Source of the DNA: Paulinella micropora
Taxonomy: Eukaryota > Cercozoa > Imbricatea > Euglyphida > Paulinellidae
Assembly: GCA_019918135.1 (NCBI GenBank)
Contig: WBZZ01001733.1
Coordinates: forward strand, 186,257-250,256
Length of the DNA stretch: 64,000 bases
Direction of reading: 5' to 3'
Part shown: in pieces, positions 19,580 through 28,677 of the stretch
Layout of the letters: the number at the start of each line of letters is the position of its first letter
Position numbering within the stretch: position 1 is the first letter of the stretch
The notes under the pieces: generated by a model
Database searches by the model: none
Told to the model about the DNA's origin: nothing
The model's input: only the letters and a program-made list of their open reading frames with translations
Position numbers and translations under genes: made by a program

Positions 19580-22448
19580 ATGAACCAGATGTTCATGAAC
19601 ATGCTGGTTGTTTCGCGGCCCGAACTCTTGAGTGCGATCTCCATGATCACCTGCGACGATTTTCTCGAGAAGTACAAGACGGTGAAACCACACGGGGACA
19701 GGGTTACTATGGTGGAATGGCAGTTCAACCCCAAGGCGCTCAACCCCAAGAGCCAGCGTGTGCCCGGGGTGCTGCTAGAAACCAGCAGGTCGACCAAGAC
19801 ACAGGCCATCCAGCACTACGGTGTGGGCTTTGTCATGCCTTCGGACTGGTCCATGGACAAGACCAAGGTGGTGGTGTACGAAGAATCGCTGCGGGCCGTG
19901 AGCATGTCGATGGTGCTGTCGCTCAACTACAACCTAGTGAACAAGCTCGTGGAGGAGTCCGTCAGGCGTCTGGTAGAGACCGACTACAAACCGCCGCTCA
20001 TCAACGCACGCGACCTAGCGACGCTGCTGGAGCAGAGGAACGCGCACATCTTTGCCGTGAATAAGGACGGCGTGGGCATCAACGGCATCGAGGTCAAGGC
20101 CATGGGCCTGCTCAGAAACCAGGGCAAGGAGCCGGACATAGTGCTGCTGACGAACGAGGTCTACCGCTTTGCCAACACGATCAAGGCGGAGAGCAGGATC
20201 CTGCCGATGTTCGGGCAGGACGAACCCAAGGTCAAGCCCCACGACCGAACTAACGAGAAGCTCGTGATGTTCCGGACCCGGCAGGGGCTGGACGCCATCC
20301 CTTCGCGTAGCTACCAGGTGGGCAGGCGCGAACCGCACGACCCCACGACGACCCCGTGCATAATCTCAGAACGCTTCCAGATGCTGCCGGACGGCAATAT
20401 GAGCAACAGAGACTTTGAACGCTACGAGAGCTCACAGCGCACGATCGGCATAGTGGACGGCGACCAGGGGGAGATACATTATTTGACCCTCAAGGCCGTC
20501 CTGCGACACTCCGGCCTGTTCGGCGGCAATAATGGCGGCGACGGCCCCGAGACCTTGGGCCAGAAATTATTCAAGACGATTTCGAAATAGGAAAACCCTA
20601 CTCTGTACCAATTGTACGACGGGGCGGGGCTCCTCAGTGTGCTGTCCTACTTGCTGAGCCAGAGGCCTGACCTTGCCGAACAGCCGTTGCCGCGCTCGGC
20701 GGCGGCAGCTGGCGGCGACGACGGCTGTGGCGGTGGTGGCGGTGGCGACGACGACAGCGACGACGACGGCTTGGCCACCGTCGTCGGTCCTGCGACTGGT
20801 GGCGGTGGTTTCGACCTAGCCGACATTGCACCATTCAACATATTTGGGCCGGATGCAGCTGTCGCTATCACTGCAACCAATTTGTTTGGTATCCAGGACT
20901 GGGCCAGAAGGTTTATCAGGGGAACAGCAATTCAAGGCTTGAAAGATGATGAACTTCGAGAGAGTGTCCAACAGAGCAATCAAAGACAGAAGAAGAAGCT
21001 GCTCGGTCTGCTCAAGGCGCTGTTTTCGAAGGGCAAAATTAGCGACACACAGTTATACGATTGGTTCGTACAATCGCTGCTGCAGTATGTCTAAGACGCT
21101 GCTGCGCTCGTGCCAAGCGGCTCTACAGCGCTTGGCGCAATTGAGGCGCCAACTAGGCAAGAATGCAAACAGCAGATCGTTGTATTTTTGAATAGCACCG
21201 ACACCCACTACCAAACGCTAACAACGCAGGTGGGAGCGTTTCTCGACGACACAGATTCGAACGAAGGAACAGCAATTGCCTGTATGTGGCTATACTACGA
21301 TTCTGAAACGAAGAAAGTCACGGTCGACGACATCGACAGATTTAATCTGCGCGCGAGCCTCCTGCGCGCTCTGACACAATGTGCACCGAGAAAACAAAAA
21401 AAATTAGACGACGATATAAAGGCGGCAATCGGTTGGTGCGATGAATCAAAGGAAGCTGGTGTGGAACGGAAGGTGCTTGGCCAGTATTTGCTTGAGAAGT
21501 TCAGCCCCGCCTTGGCGCAAGAAAAGTCCGTCTCCGCTAGCTACATACAGCAGCTCGTGCGCGCAGCGCTTGGGCAACACGCTCGGTCCGTCCGCCGCCA
21601 CTGGGTCCGCCGCCCCCAATGCCGCCGGGCGGCCAAGGCCAGCAACGTTTCCTGGACTGGCTGCGAACAGAACCAGCTACGCGCTCGAACCTGGAGTGGC
21701 TGATCGACCATAACCTGCCCTTCCCGCTCGGGTTTATGCTCTTCCGGCCCGCCGTCAAGTTCATCGGCGGCTCGGGGCAGCGCGCACGTGGTCGTGAAGG
21801 ACTCGGACGTGATCTTTGCCAACGACCCCGACTCTTTCCAGACCAGCGTGCAGGTGCGCTTCAAGGCGGGCACCATCGTCATGGACCGCCGCACGCTGCG
21901 GATAGAGCCCAACATCGTCTCGGTCCGCTACGAGCACGGGGCGGGCGTCAAGCTGCCTACCGTGCCCAAGAAACTCAACGGCAGCGACCCGCGCCCCGGC
22001 CAGGACTGGGACATCGTCGTGGTGCCCGTGCCGTACACGTACGTACCCGAGTCTTGGTTCAGCTCCATGACGGGCAAAATCACCCCGGAGCTTGTGGGGG
22101 AACGGCCCGAGCCCGATCCGTCCGCCCCGATGTGTGAGCTGGCTGACGGCGCTCAAATACAAGGTGTCGGACCTCACCAACCCGCAGCCGCTAATGTTTA
22201 GCGAAGAGGGTGTCTTCAAGCCGCTTGAGATCGAGCAGTCTATTTGCTGCCGCGGCGCGCAGCTGACCTACAGCCGCATACACGGCAGGCTGCACGACGC
22301 GGCGGTCGGCCGGACCGCGCTCGGCCCGCGCGCGGACCCCCATGCCTTCATGCAGCTCAAGGGCGCGGGAGCCGAGTACGCCGGAACGGGCGTGCAGGGC
22401 TCCACGTTCTTGGGCCCCTTGTTGGGCCCGCAGCCGCACGACTTGTGA
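19580..22448 (+). pseudogene. Degraded capsid-like gene, candidate HK97-fold major capsid protein
   Basis: ATG at 19580 in good context (TTTACCATGA) opens one frame to TAG at 20588-20590. The same frame reopens, has TAA at 21092-21094, and runs on to about 21600. It then changes frame near 21600, 21775 and 22130 and ends at 22446-22448: about 950 codons in all. The N-terminal third has the order expected of an HK97 fold: an extended arm with paired strands (TMVEWQFNP, GVLLETSRSTK, HYGVGFVMP), a long helix (LNYNLVNKLVEESVRRLVE), then a helix and strand with KEPDIVLLTNEVYRF. A Gly/Asp-rich low-complexity insert lies at 20700-20770. The last third has PLGFMLFRPAVKFIGG. Size and layout suit mirusvirus-type capsid proteins; this is pattern-based inference. 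It could be an unrelated structural protein. Confidence 0.5.
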
Positions 22449-22948
22449 ACAGAGAGAAAAACACAAAACAAGAACAACGAGAAAAAGAAAAAACAAAACA
22501 AAAAAAAAAGGAAAACAAAAAAAAACAAAACAAACAAACAACAACAAAAAAGAAACAAAAACAAAAACAAAAAGAAAAGTCTCCTACAAATTCGCCCCTC
22601 CTCCCCCCCCCCCACCCCCCTCGCATCGCACACACGAGATTTTTTTTTCATTTTGGCCTAAATCAAAAGGTTAAATTTTTATTTTTTTAAAAAAGTTTTT
22701 TAATCGATTGGCTTGTCCTACCTCTGAGCACCGGACGACGCGTTTGGACGGACAGGGGTGGCTTTCACTGTACCGACGAGAATTCGTAGCTGTTCAGCAA
22801 CTACCTTAACAAAACAAAACCAACAAAAAAAAAACACCCTAGCCCGGCAGTGTAGATGCCCCCCCCAAAAAAAAATTCTGTAATTTTTTTTACAAAAAAG
22901 ACCGCGCTACGGGCCGCCCCTCCATTTCCCCTCGACTTCTCAGAATTT
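22449..22948. other. A-rich spacer after the capsid-like gene
   Basis: Long A-rich tract at 22450-22580, then C-rich and AT-rich stretches. No gene is seen. The Lys/Gln-rich frame is an artefact of the A-tract. Confidence 0.5.
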
Positions 22949-23319
22949 TTACGAGAAACGGTTGTGCCTGTCCCTGACATCGGCCTTCTTGGCCACTATC
23001 GACTCCTTGCGGAACCGTTCCTCCGCCAAATACACGCAGCGCCTGTGCGCGCCGGGGCCAAGTCGCCCGTGATATCCACCAGGTCCAGCGAGTCTTTGCG
23101 CTCGTAGCCCAGGCGCACCAACAACGCGCGAACGTTCTCGGCCACCACGGAGGCCTGCCAGCCGCACGGGCATTCAAAGAGGTCTTGTTGGATGCTGGCG
23201 ACCTCGTTGCCGCCGCACGTCTGGCACACCACGCGCTCGGGCCAGCCGGCCACCACGGCTGTTCCCCGGCGCGGTGCGCTCGCCAGCACTTTCTGCAACG
23301 AAATACCTTCCGCAGTCAT
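22949..23319 (-). pseudogene. Small zinc-ribbon protein, frameshifted
   Basis: ATG at 23319 (MTAEGISLQ) opens a frame with CQTCGGNEVASI and FECPCGWQAS, a C2C2 zinc ribbon, followed by a helix (VVAENVRALLVRLGY) and LDLVDITGDL. Near 23050-23065 the plausible coding sequence moves to another frame (CVYLAEERFRKESIV) and stops at 22949. The total is about 120 residues. Zinc ribbons of this kind occur in transcription factors and many viral small proteins; no specific role can be assigned. Confidence 0.5.
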
Positions 23320-23663
23320 GTCGGCAGGGGACGAGCGTCCCTTACTTTCTCTTTTGCCGGGTCTTGGCCCCCCCTCTCCCCCCCCCCCCCCCCCCACTTC
23401 CTTGCTCCTTTTTTTTTTGTCACTCCACACAGCCAATGCCTGCCTTCCCCCCCCCCCCTCCTTTTCCCCTCCTTTCCTTTTTTGCTTCTAGCTCGCTACA
23501 TTATTCCCCGCACACTCCTTTTCCCCTCCTTTTCCCCTCCTTTTCTCTTCCTTTTCCCTTCATTTCCCAACGTTTGTGCGACTTACGCCCAACCCCCTCC
23601 CCGTCCTTCCCTTTCCCCCTCCCCATCCTTTCCCCCTCCCCCTCCCCGTCCCTCCTTTCCCTG
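23320..23663. other. Pyrimidine-rich intergenic region
   Basis: Repeated TTTTCCCCTCC-type units and a C-run near 23381-23396. It is a divergent promoter region between the zinc-ribbon gene (-) and an F-box gene (+). No gene is seen. Confidence 0.5.
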
Positions 23664-23678
23664 TATAAAAAAATAAAA
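23664..23678 (+). promoter_or_regulatory. TATA-like element just before an F-box gene
   Basis: TATAAAAAAATAAAA ends three bases before the ATG at 23681. It is the only AT-rich block in a pyrimidine-rich spacer. Such short leaders are common in large DNA viruses. Promoter function is inferred. Confidence 0.4.
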
Positions 23679-23680
23679 AC

Positions 23681-24268
23681 ATGGCAGGAAAAGCAACATC
23701 CGTGAGGAGGAAGCTGGAGGCATTTTCCCAAGGGTCGAAGCGCAGGTGCCTTGCGCAGACAAATAGAGCCCTATTGCTCACTCTGCCAGAGGATTTATGG
23801 CCAACCATCAGAGCCCTGGCCGGGCCCAACATTGCGTGCGCCCTGGCAATGACGTGCCGGGCCCTGCGGGAGCTGGTGCGGGGACCCACGTTCTGGTGCG
23901 ACTCCCCACAGCCACACTTCAAGCTCGAGCTGCCCCTCCATCGATTCATACTCCTCTGGCTACACAAATCTACTCTCTTGCGCAGCCTGGATATTAAACG
24001 CCCTGTTTAGGCAAGTGAGTCCGACAGCGGCGCTCGCGTCGACGCCTTGGCCAAGCTGATCGGTCTGAGTGAGCTCATAGCCCGGTTAAAGCTCGCTAGC
24101 ATCTTAACCACGGGCCCGTCGGACGAGATTTCCGGTCCTTCTTCGTCCTGGGTCCATGGTGCAAACTTGACGCGGCGTTTTTTGTGGTCCGTTCGTCATC
24201 CCTCCAATCGCCGTCAAGGGTTTTCATGTTATTTCGGCCTCTTTTGTGTGTGTATGTGTTTTTTTTAG
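23681..24268 (+). pseudogene. F-box gene with premature stop
   Basis: ATG at 23681 (MAGKATSVRRK). The F-box is clear: LTLPEDLWPTIRALAG, ALAMTCRALRELV, with the same WP and CR landmarks as the two F-box/LRR genes. TAG at 24008-24010 stops the frame after 109 codons, but the same frame stays open to 24268 with SGARVDALAKLIGL, so a longer protein has been cut. No LRR follows; low-complexity DNA begins near 24250. It is the third F-box copy in the island. Confidence 0.65.
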
Positions 24269-25669
24269 GGGGGGGAGGGGGGTGTGGGAGGACCGAGTTT
24301 CAGAGTCCCCCGAAAAAAATTTGGGAAAATCGCTTGTCCTCCTCTTCCTCCCCCCCCCCCCCTCCCTGCCACTCTCTGCACACTTCCTTGCCTCCGATCC
24401 CCCCGCCCCGAAAGCTAGGTCCTTCTTTAAAAAAAAAAGAAATCTGTTTTTCTTCCTCTTTGTCGATCGTCCCTGCCCCCCTCCCTCCCCCAGCTTTGCC
24501 TGCCACACAAAACGTACCAGATACAAACCAAATAAGTCAAGAAAACATAAGCGAGGGGAAGGTGGGGAGCGGGGGGGGGGGGGGGGAGGTCTTTTTCTTT
24601 TCTTGTCAGCCTAGCAAAGGTCCTCCGTTCCTTTTTGCGTCGTCCTTGTGCGCATAGGGGGAAAAGAGAGGAAAGAACGCAGTCCCCTTTCTTGCGGCTC
24701 TTCATCCCCCACCCCTCCCCTCCCTGTCCCTCCTTGTTGGCTGTGCGCCGTGCCTGCCCACCCTCCCTTACCCTCCACCCTCTACTGCTTTCTCCCCCGG
24801 CCTTGACTAGCCCCCCCCCCCCCCGTAATCTTTTCGGTTTTTTTTTTGTTAAAAAAAAATCTCTCACCTTGCTCGTCCTTCCTCGACCTTCCGTTTGTTG
24901 TTCTTTCCCTCCTCCCTGTCTCTGCGTAACCCATGTCACCAGCCCGCACCCGAGCAAAGAAAAGGGGGAGGAGGGGGGGGGGGGGGAATGGGGAGGGAAC
25001 TGGGGAGAGAGAGAGTGTGTGTGTGTGGGGGGGGGGGGGGGGAGAGGGAAGGATGGGAGGGAACGACAGAGAAAATAATGTCGACAAGGGGCGCTAAAGA
25101 AAGAAGTAAAAAAAACTTTGGAAAGAAAAGGTTCATGACCCTTCCTCCCCCATTCAATCTCTTGCCCTCCCCCCCCCCCTCCCATTTTTTTGGGCCTCCC
25201 TCCCACCCTCCCCCCCCCCCCCCCCGCCTGCCGAGGCCTATAGCCTTTTGGGTACTTGGGCGGGCGGGGGGAGGGGGGGGGGGGGGGGCCGCAGCGTCCT
25301 GCAAAAAGAAATAATAAAAAAAAAGCCCCCCCTGCTCCACACGCACCGCGACCCCCCCCCCCCCAATCCCCCTCCCCCACCCACCGCGCCCCTCCCTCAC
25401 TGTCCGAACATTTCAAAGCCCGCCTCCTGTTCCCCCCCCCCCCCCCGACCCTCACTGTCCGAACATTTCAAAGCCCGCCTCCTGTCCCCCTCCCCTTCCC
25501 TGCTTTCCACCAATCTTTAATCCTGCCCCCTCTTTCTGTCCGTCCCTACTACCCCTTTTTCCCGTGCTTGCGTTCTCCTTCACTCCCCCCCCCCCCCCCC
25601 CTTCTCCCCTGCGTACACCGTTGTACCGAAGCTTAAAAAGAAAGACAAATTGTAATTTGTTTTAGTTTC
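24269..25669. other. 1.4-kb low-complexity region
   Basis: Dominated by G-runs (24571-24588, 24967-24987, 25027-25042, 25269-25288) and C-runs (24349-24362, 24810-24825, 25208-25225, 25585-25602). Long frames on both strands consist of Pro, Gly, Ser and Arg runs and are not credible genes. Confidence 0.6.
25394..25485. repeat. Direct repeat, two copies of 37 bp
   Basis: The unit starting CCCTCACTGTCCGAAC and ending CGCCTCCTGT occurs at 25394-25430 and 25449-25485, separated by a C-rich spacer. It is the only non-homopolymer repeat in this region. Function unknown. Confidence 0.75.
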
Positions 25670-26611
25670 ATGGCCACTCTACGCTTGCAGTCTTCACGGT
25701 TCCATCCTTACCAGCGTGGTCGGCACGGGCGTGCAGTGGCGCACTCGAGAGATCAAGACATTCTGCGCTCGTTCCTGGTGGATCGTGTGCCCTTGCTCTT
25801 CGGAAACACAGGTGGAAACCTAAGTAACCTAGCCGCCGACTTTCCTGCGTCATTAGGCCATATCTTGTACAATTGCAGAAAGGGCGGGGCCCTCTTGATA
25901 GACCAGGGCGCAAACGCCGGGTTTTTAGTTTTCGGGCCTGGGAGGCTGAGCGCAGAAGTGCTGGCACAGCTTGCGGACGGGGGCAGGTACAGCATTACCT
26001 TGCGAGAAGCTACTACCAAGGCACAAAAACACCGGCTGCTCAACCAGCCCCATCTAGAGATATCGGGCGAGCCCCCGCCCCAGAGCGAGCAGTTGCTACC
26101 ACCACACGAGTTTCCTTGGGCAGAGATCACTCCTTCGGTATCAGATTTCGTGTACGCCCTACGTAAATTCCGCGCAGAAGGCAATGTCTGGGAATTCTTT
26201 AAGCCGGACCAAGCAGTGGTGGTCGACATACCCGAACGTTTCAGACTCGTCCTAGAACGCTTAGCTATGTTTGCATGCGTCGCCATTCATCTGCAAAAGG
26301 ATGTACAGGACGGCGAGGCACAAAAAAGAGTTTGGGAAGCACAGCGCTCGTCCGTGAAGGTTGTGCTTATGGATTCGGTCCTTCCCGAATGCTGCAACAG
26401 GAGCGCCTGCATCGTGATTAGCTCTGTCTGCGTAGTCAGCGGCGCGCGTGCCGCCGGGGTCATGGAGAGCTGTGCCCGATTCCTGACCGCTTTCAAGGCC
26501 AGCAATGTTAATACCTGGTTAGACTTAGAAAAGAACCACCTGGCTATCCAATTTCTGTTGCCGCTAGAGGAGGAGAATGACGGCGAAAAAGATGGAAAGA
26601 GCAGGGGCTGA
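25670..26611 (+). CDS. Orphan protein, 313 aa, intact
   Basis: ATG at 25670 opens an uninterrupted frame to TGA at 26609-26611, the last gene before the right end of the island. I do not recognise it. It has no signal peptide or clear membrane segment. The N-terminus is basic (RFHPYQRGRHGRA), the middle is mixed alpha/beta (GGALLIDQGANAGFLVFGPG), a Pro-rich hinge follows (EPPPQSEQLLPPHEFPW), and the C-terminal part has Cys and Val-rich strands (SACIVISSVCVVSGA) with an acidic tail. Its place beside a capsid-like gene makes a structural or triplex-type role conceivable, but nothing in the sequence proves it. It is notable for being intact among broken neighbours. Confidence 0.65.
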   Translation: MATLRLQSSRFHPYQRGRHGRAVAHSRDQDILRSFLVDRVPLLFGNTGGNLSNLAADFPASLGHILYNCRKGGALLIDQGANAGFLVFGPGRLSAEVLAQLADGGRYSITLREATTKAQKHRLLNQPHLEISGEPPPQSEQLLPPHEFPWAEITPSVSDFVYALRKFRAEGNVWEFFKPDQAVVVDIPERFRLVLERLAMFACVAIHLQKDVQDGEAQKRVWEAQRSSVKVVLMDSVLPECCNRSACIVISSVCVVSGARAAGVMESCARFLTAFKASNVNTWLDLEKNHLAIQFLLPLEEENDGEKDGKSRG

Positions 26612-26683
26612 GGACGCGCTGTTCAAACAGACTTTCCCAGTTACACAAAGTACTAGAATGAGGGCTGGGCAGAGGACGGGGGG

Positions 26684-26690
26684 TTCGCCC
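26684..26690. repeat. 7-bp direct repeat TTCGCCC, right side of the island
   Basis: Matches 9344-9350. From here the sequence is again colinear with gypsy copy 2 (TTCGCCCTTCGTGGTG). Confidence 0.75.
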
Positions 26691-27960
26691 TTCGTGGTGC
26701 TGGTGACGGCTCCGCACCCGGTATTTTGTAAATAACCGCAGTGAAATCTTCAGGCTTGACACCACCTGCATGTGGAGGGTCAAAAATTTCCTTGTTTGCC
26801 TCTAATTTGGCTTTTAAAAGCTCCTTCTCCTTCTCCGTGCCTATTCCTTCTTCCCACATGTTCCGCGCCACCTCTTGAAAATCTTCATCAGACATCTGCT
26901 TATGCTGCTTGAGGGGTTCTCTGTCCTCCTCCAAGCCTAAGTCCTCTTCCGAGACATCATCTAGGCCCGTCTTTTCATACGTGACCGTGTCCGGCTCATC
27001 ATCTTTGCCGAGCTCCACCAGCATGTCCATGAGTCTCGCGTATTGCAAAGGAGCTTTACGGGTGTAAAACCCATCAAAGCATGTTAATGCTTGCGGTATC
27101 AATTTCAACTTGTCGAGGTCTCTGAGCTTCCGCTTGTATGCACTGCTCTGCTCACGAGTTCCCATACAACAAGCCACCACTAGCTGTTGCTTGCGAGAGG
27201 GTACCGGTATAGGATGATCAATAAGCCGGTCCCTTATTTCCTGCGCCCATATCGCCTTCTCATTATATGGCAGGATAATAGTATTCGGCTTATTATTTTC
27301 GAATAAAGTCCGTAAGCATTTCTTCACTTCAGTTAGTGAACGCGGCCACGTGGGCTCGTCACCCCAGAAATCAGTAATAAAACTTTTAATAGTTTCTGGT
27401 GGAGTATCCGGGATTCGCCCCGTTCTCCTTGGTACAAACGCCTCCCTTTTTTCTTCTCTTACTTTCGCATGGAAACAGTATCCGTTAGTTATATGGACAT
27501 CTGTTCCTACTCCTTCCGCAAATCTCGCCAACGACGGGCTTCTTTGTGCGACACATATTATCTCCTCCTTTCGCTTCTCGATTAAGTCATTAATAGACTT
27601 TTTGTCCCTATGGCATGTCGGAACTGTGACAGTGCACACTTGGGATTCCCAATTGTCGGTCCAGGACAGTTCATCCGGTCTTACGACATGGGGGTGAACG
27701 TACACCTCAAGTGCCTCATGTACGATGGCCATCTTTTTGTGATTCGTCGCTAGACTCAGCTCATAAGCCTCATAAGAGTCAGTAGCGTTGAAGGGATCAA
27801 TATCGTTCTCTTCTCCTCTTTTTACTCCATATATCACTCGCCGTGCGGCGCAATCAATCACAGCCCCCATCGTAGCCAATTGGTCATACGATAGTAATAT
27901 TGACCCGTGGTAACCGGGGACGACATAAAGGTCCATACGGTATACTCGTGCGGATTTCAA
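26684..27960 (-). pseudogene. Gypsy copy 1 protease C-terminus and linker to RT
   Basis: The frame begins in the protease (LYVVPGYHGSILLSYDQL), continues through about 300 residues of linker with a charged segment (EKTGLDDVSEEDLGLEED), and reaches AVIYKIPGAEPSPAPRRAN, where RT begins. The next residues (LSIHEAKIAEELARQLL) are encoded at 9350 downwards, on the other side of the island. The frame is continuous with 27961-28644 except for one stop. Confidence 0.8.
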
Positions 27961-28644
27961 TTAAAAGGTCAGTGTGATGATGCCCGTGATATCCGTCCGG
28001 CTACTCACTCCTTTGAGAGTGCCCGTTGACTTTTTCATATTTCCGTCCACCCAGTCCCGGTATCGATTAAAAAACTTCCGGCCGACAATATTAATATTCG
28101 CCATCGTATCATTACCAACTTTTAATATTGTCTTCAATGTTTCACAATAAAGTTCCGTATAACACAGAGCATCGGGCCTGTGTATATTGGCTGCGAGAAC
28201 AAGAACTTTACGTTCCAAATGTTGGAGTCTTGTCTCTAAGTTTTTCAACTCCTCCTTCTTCTCCTCCTGCTTCACCTCATTAACATTTTTATTATTCTGC
28301 GGTACTGGTGCGTTTACTATTTGAGCGACATTGTCGTGTGGCACTTGAGTACACACATTGTCTTTTTGCTCGCCAGCCGCCGCGATCATAGACATTGAGT
28401 CTGTTCGTGGTTGTTTGCTTGGCCGAGGCGATACGTCTGCCATTGGCCTCCTCGCCTCCATCGCAAGTCTCGCCTTCCTATTTGCATCAGTTATCATTGG
28501 TAACCGTGATGTATGAACGGGTATGAGACTACCTTGGGGCTGCAGTCTCTGTGTACCCACATCTTTGTTTTCACATAGAGGAAGCGTTGGCCCAGTCTGC
28601 ACAACAGCATTAGAAAGCACTGTGACTTTAGAGTTAAACTTCAC
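27961..28644 (-). pseudogene. Gypsy copy 1 Gag-protease linker and protease N-terminus
   Basis: It contains a coiled-coil segment (EEKKEELKNLETRLQHLERK) and then a retropepsin-like motif VGNDTMANINIVGRKF, where the usual DTG or DSG is DTM. The frame ends at TAA 27961-27963. Copy 2 reads LTFKLKSARVY at this point, so the stop is a single T-to-A change (plus-strand 27963) in copy 1. The protease would mature the polyprotein. The Met in place of Gly is conserved in both copies, if the assignment is right. Confidence 0.65.
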
Positions 28645-28677
28645 AGTCTTCTCCTTCCTCTCTTCTTCCCCCTCCAG

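Larger units (their letters stand above)
9351..26683. mobile_element. 17.3-kb virus-like island inserted in the gypsy RT gene
   Basis: Comparison with gypsy copy 2 defines both ends to the base: copy 1 leaves the shared sequence after TTCGCCC at 9350 and rejoins it at 26684. The island is GC-rich with many G or C homopolymers. It carries a zinc-finger/endonuclease gene, a PD-(D/E)XK nuclease, F-box/LRR genes, a capsid-like gene, a zinc ribbon and an orphan, on both strands. I see no terminal inverted repeats (left end GGAAGCGGATT, right end ACGGGGGG), no LTR and no recognisable integrase or transposase. It most resembles a fragment or small genome of a large DNA virus that became endogenous. 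The family assignment is inference. Confidence 0.75.

Noticed and set aside
22244-22690. Lys/Gln/Asn-rich plus-strand frame
   Set aside because: Its second half is a translation of an A-rich tract and its first half overlaps the better-supported end of the capsid-like gene.
10313-24010. Reassigned stop codon in the island
   Set aside because: TAG, TAA and TGA all occur in frame, and frameshifts accompany them, which fits decay or sequence errors better than a code change.
24427-25455. Long minus-strand frame of over 300 codons
   Set aside because: It consists of Gly, Pro, Arg and Phe runs translated from G and C homopolymers, with no domain-like sequence.
9351-26683. Polinton or virophage identity for the island
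   Set aside because: The size would fit, but I see no terminal inverted repeats, no protein-primed DNA polymerase, no retroviral-type integrase within the island and no double-jelly-roll capsid signature.
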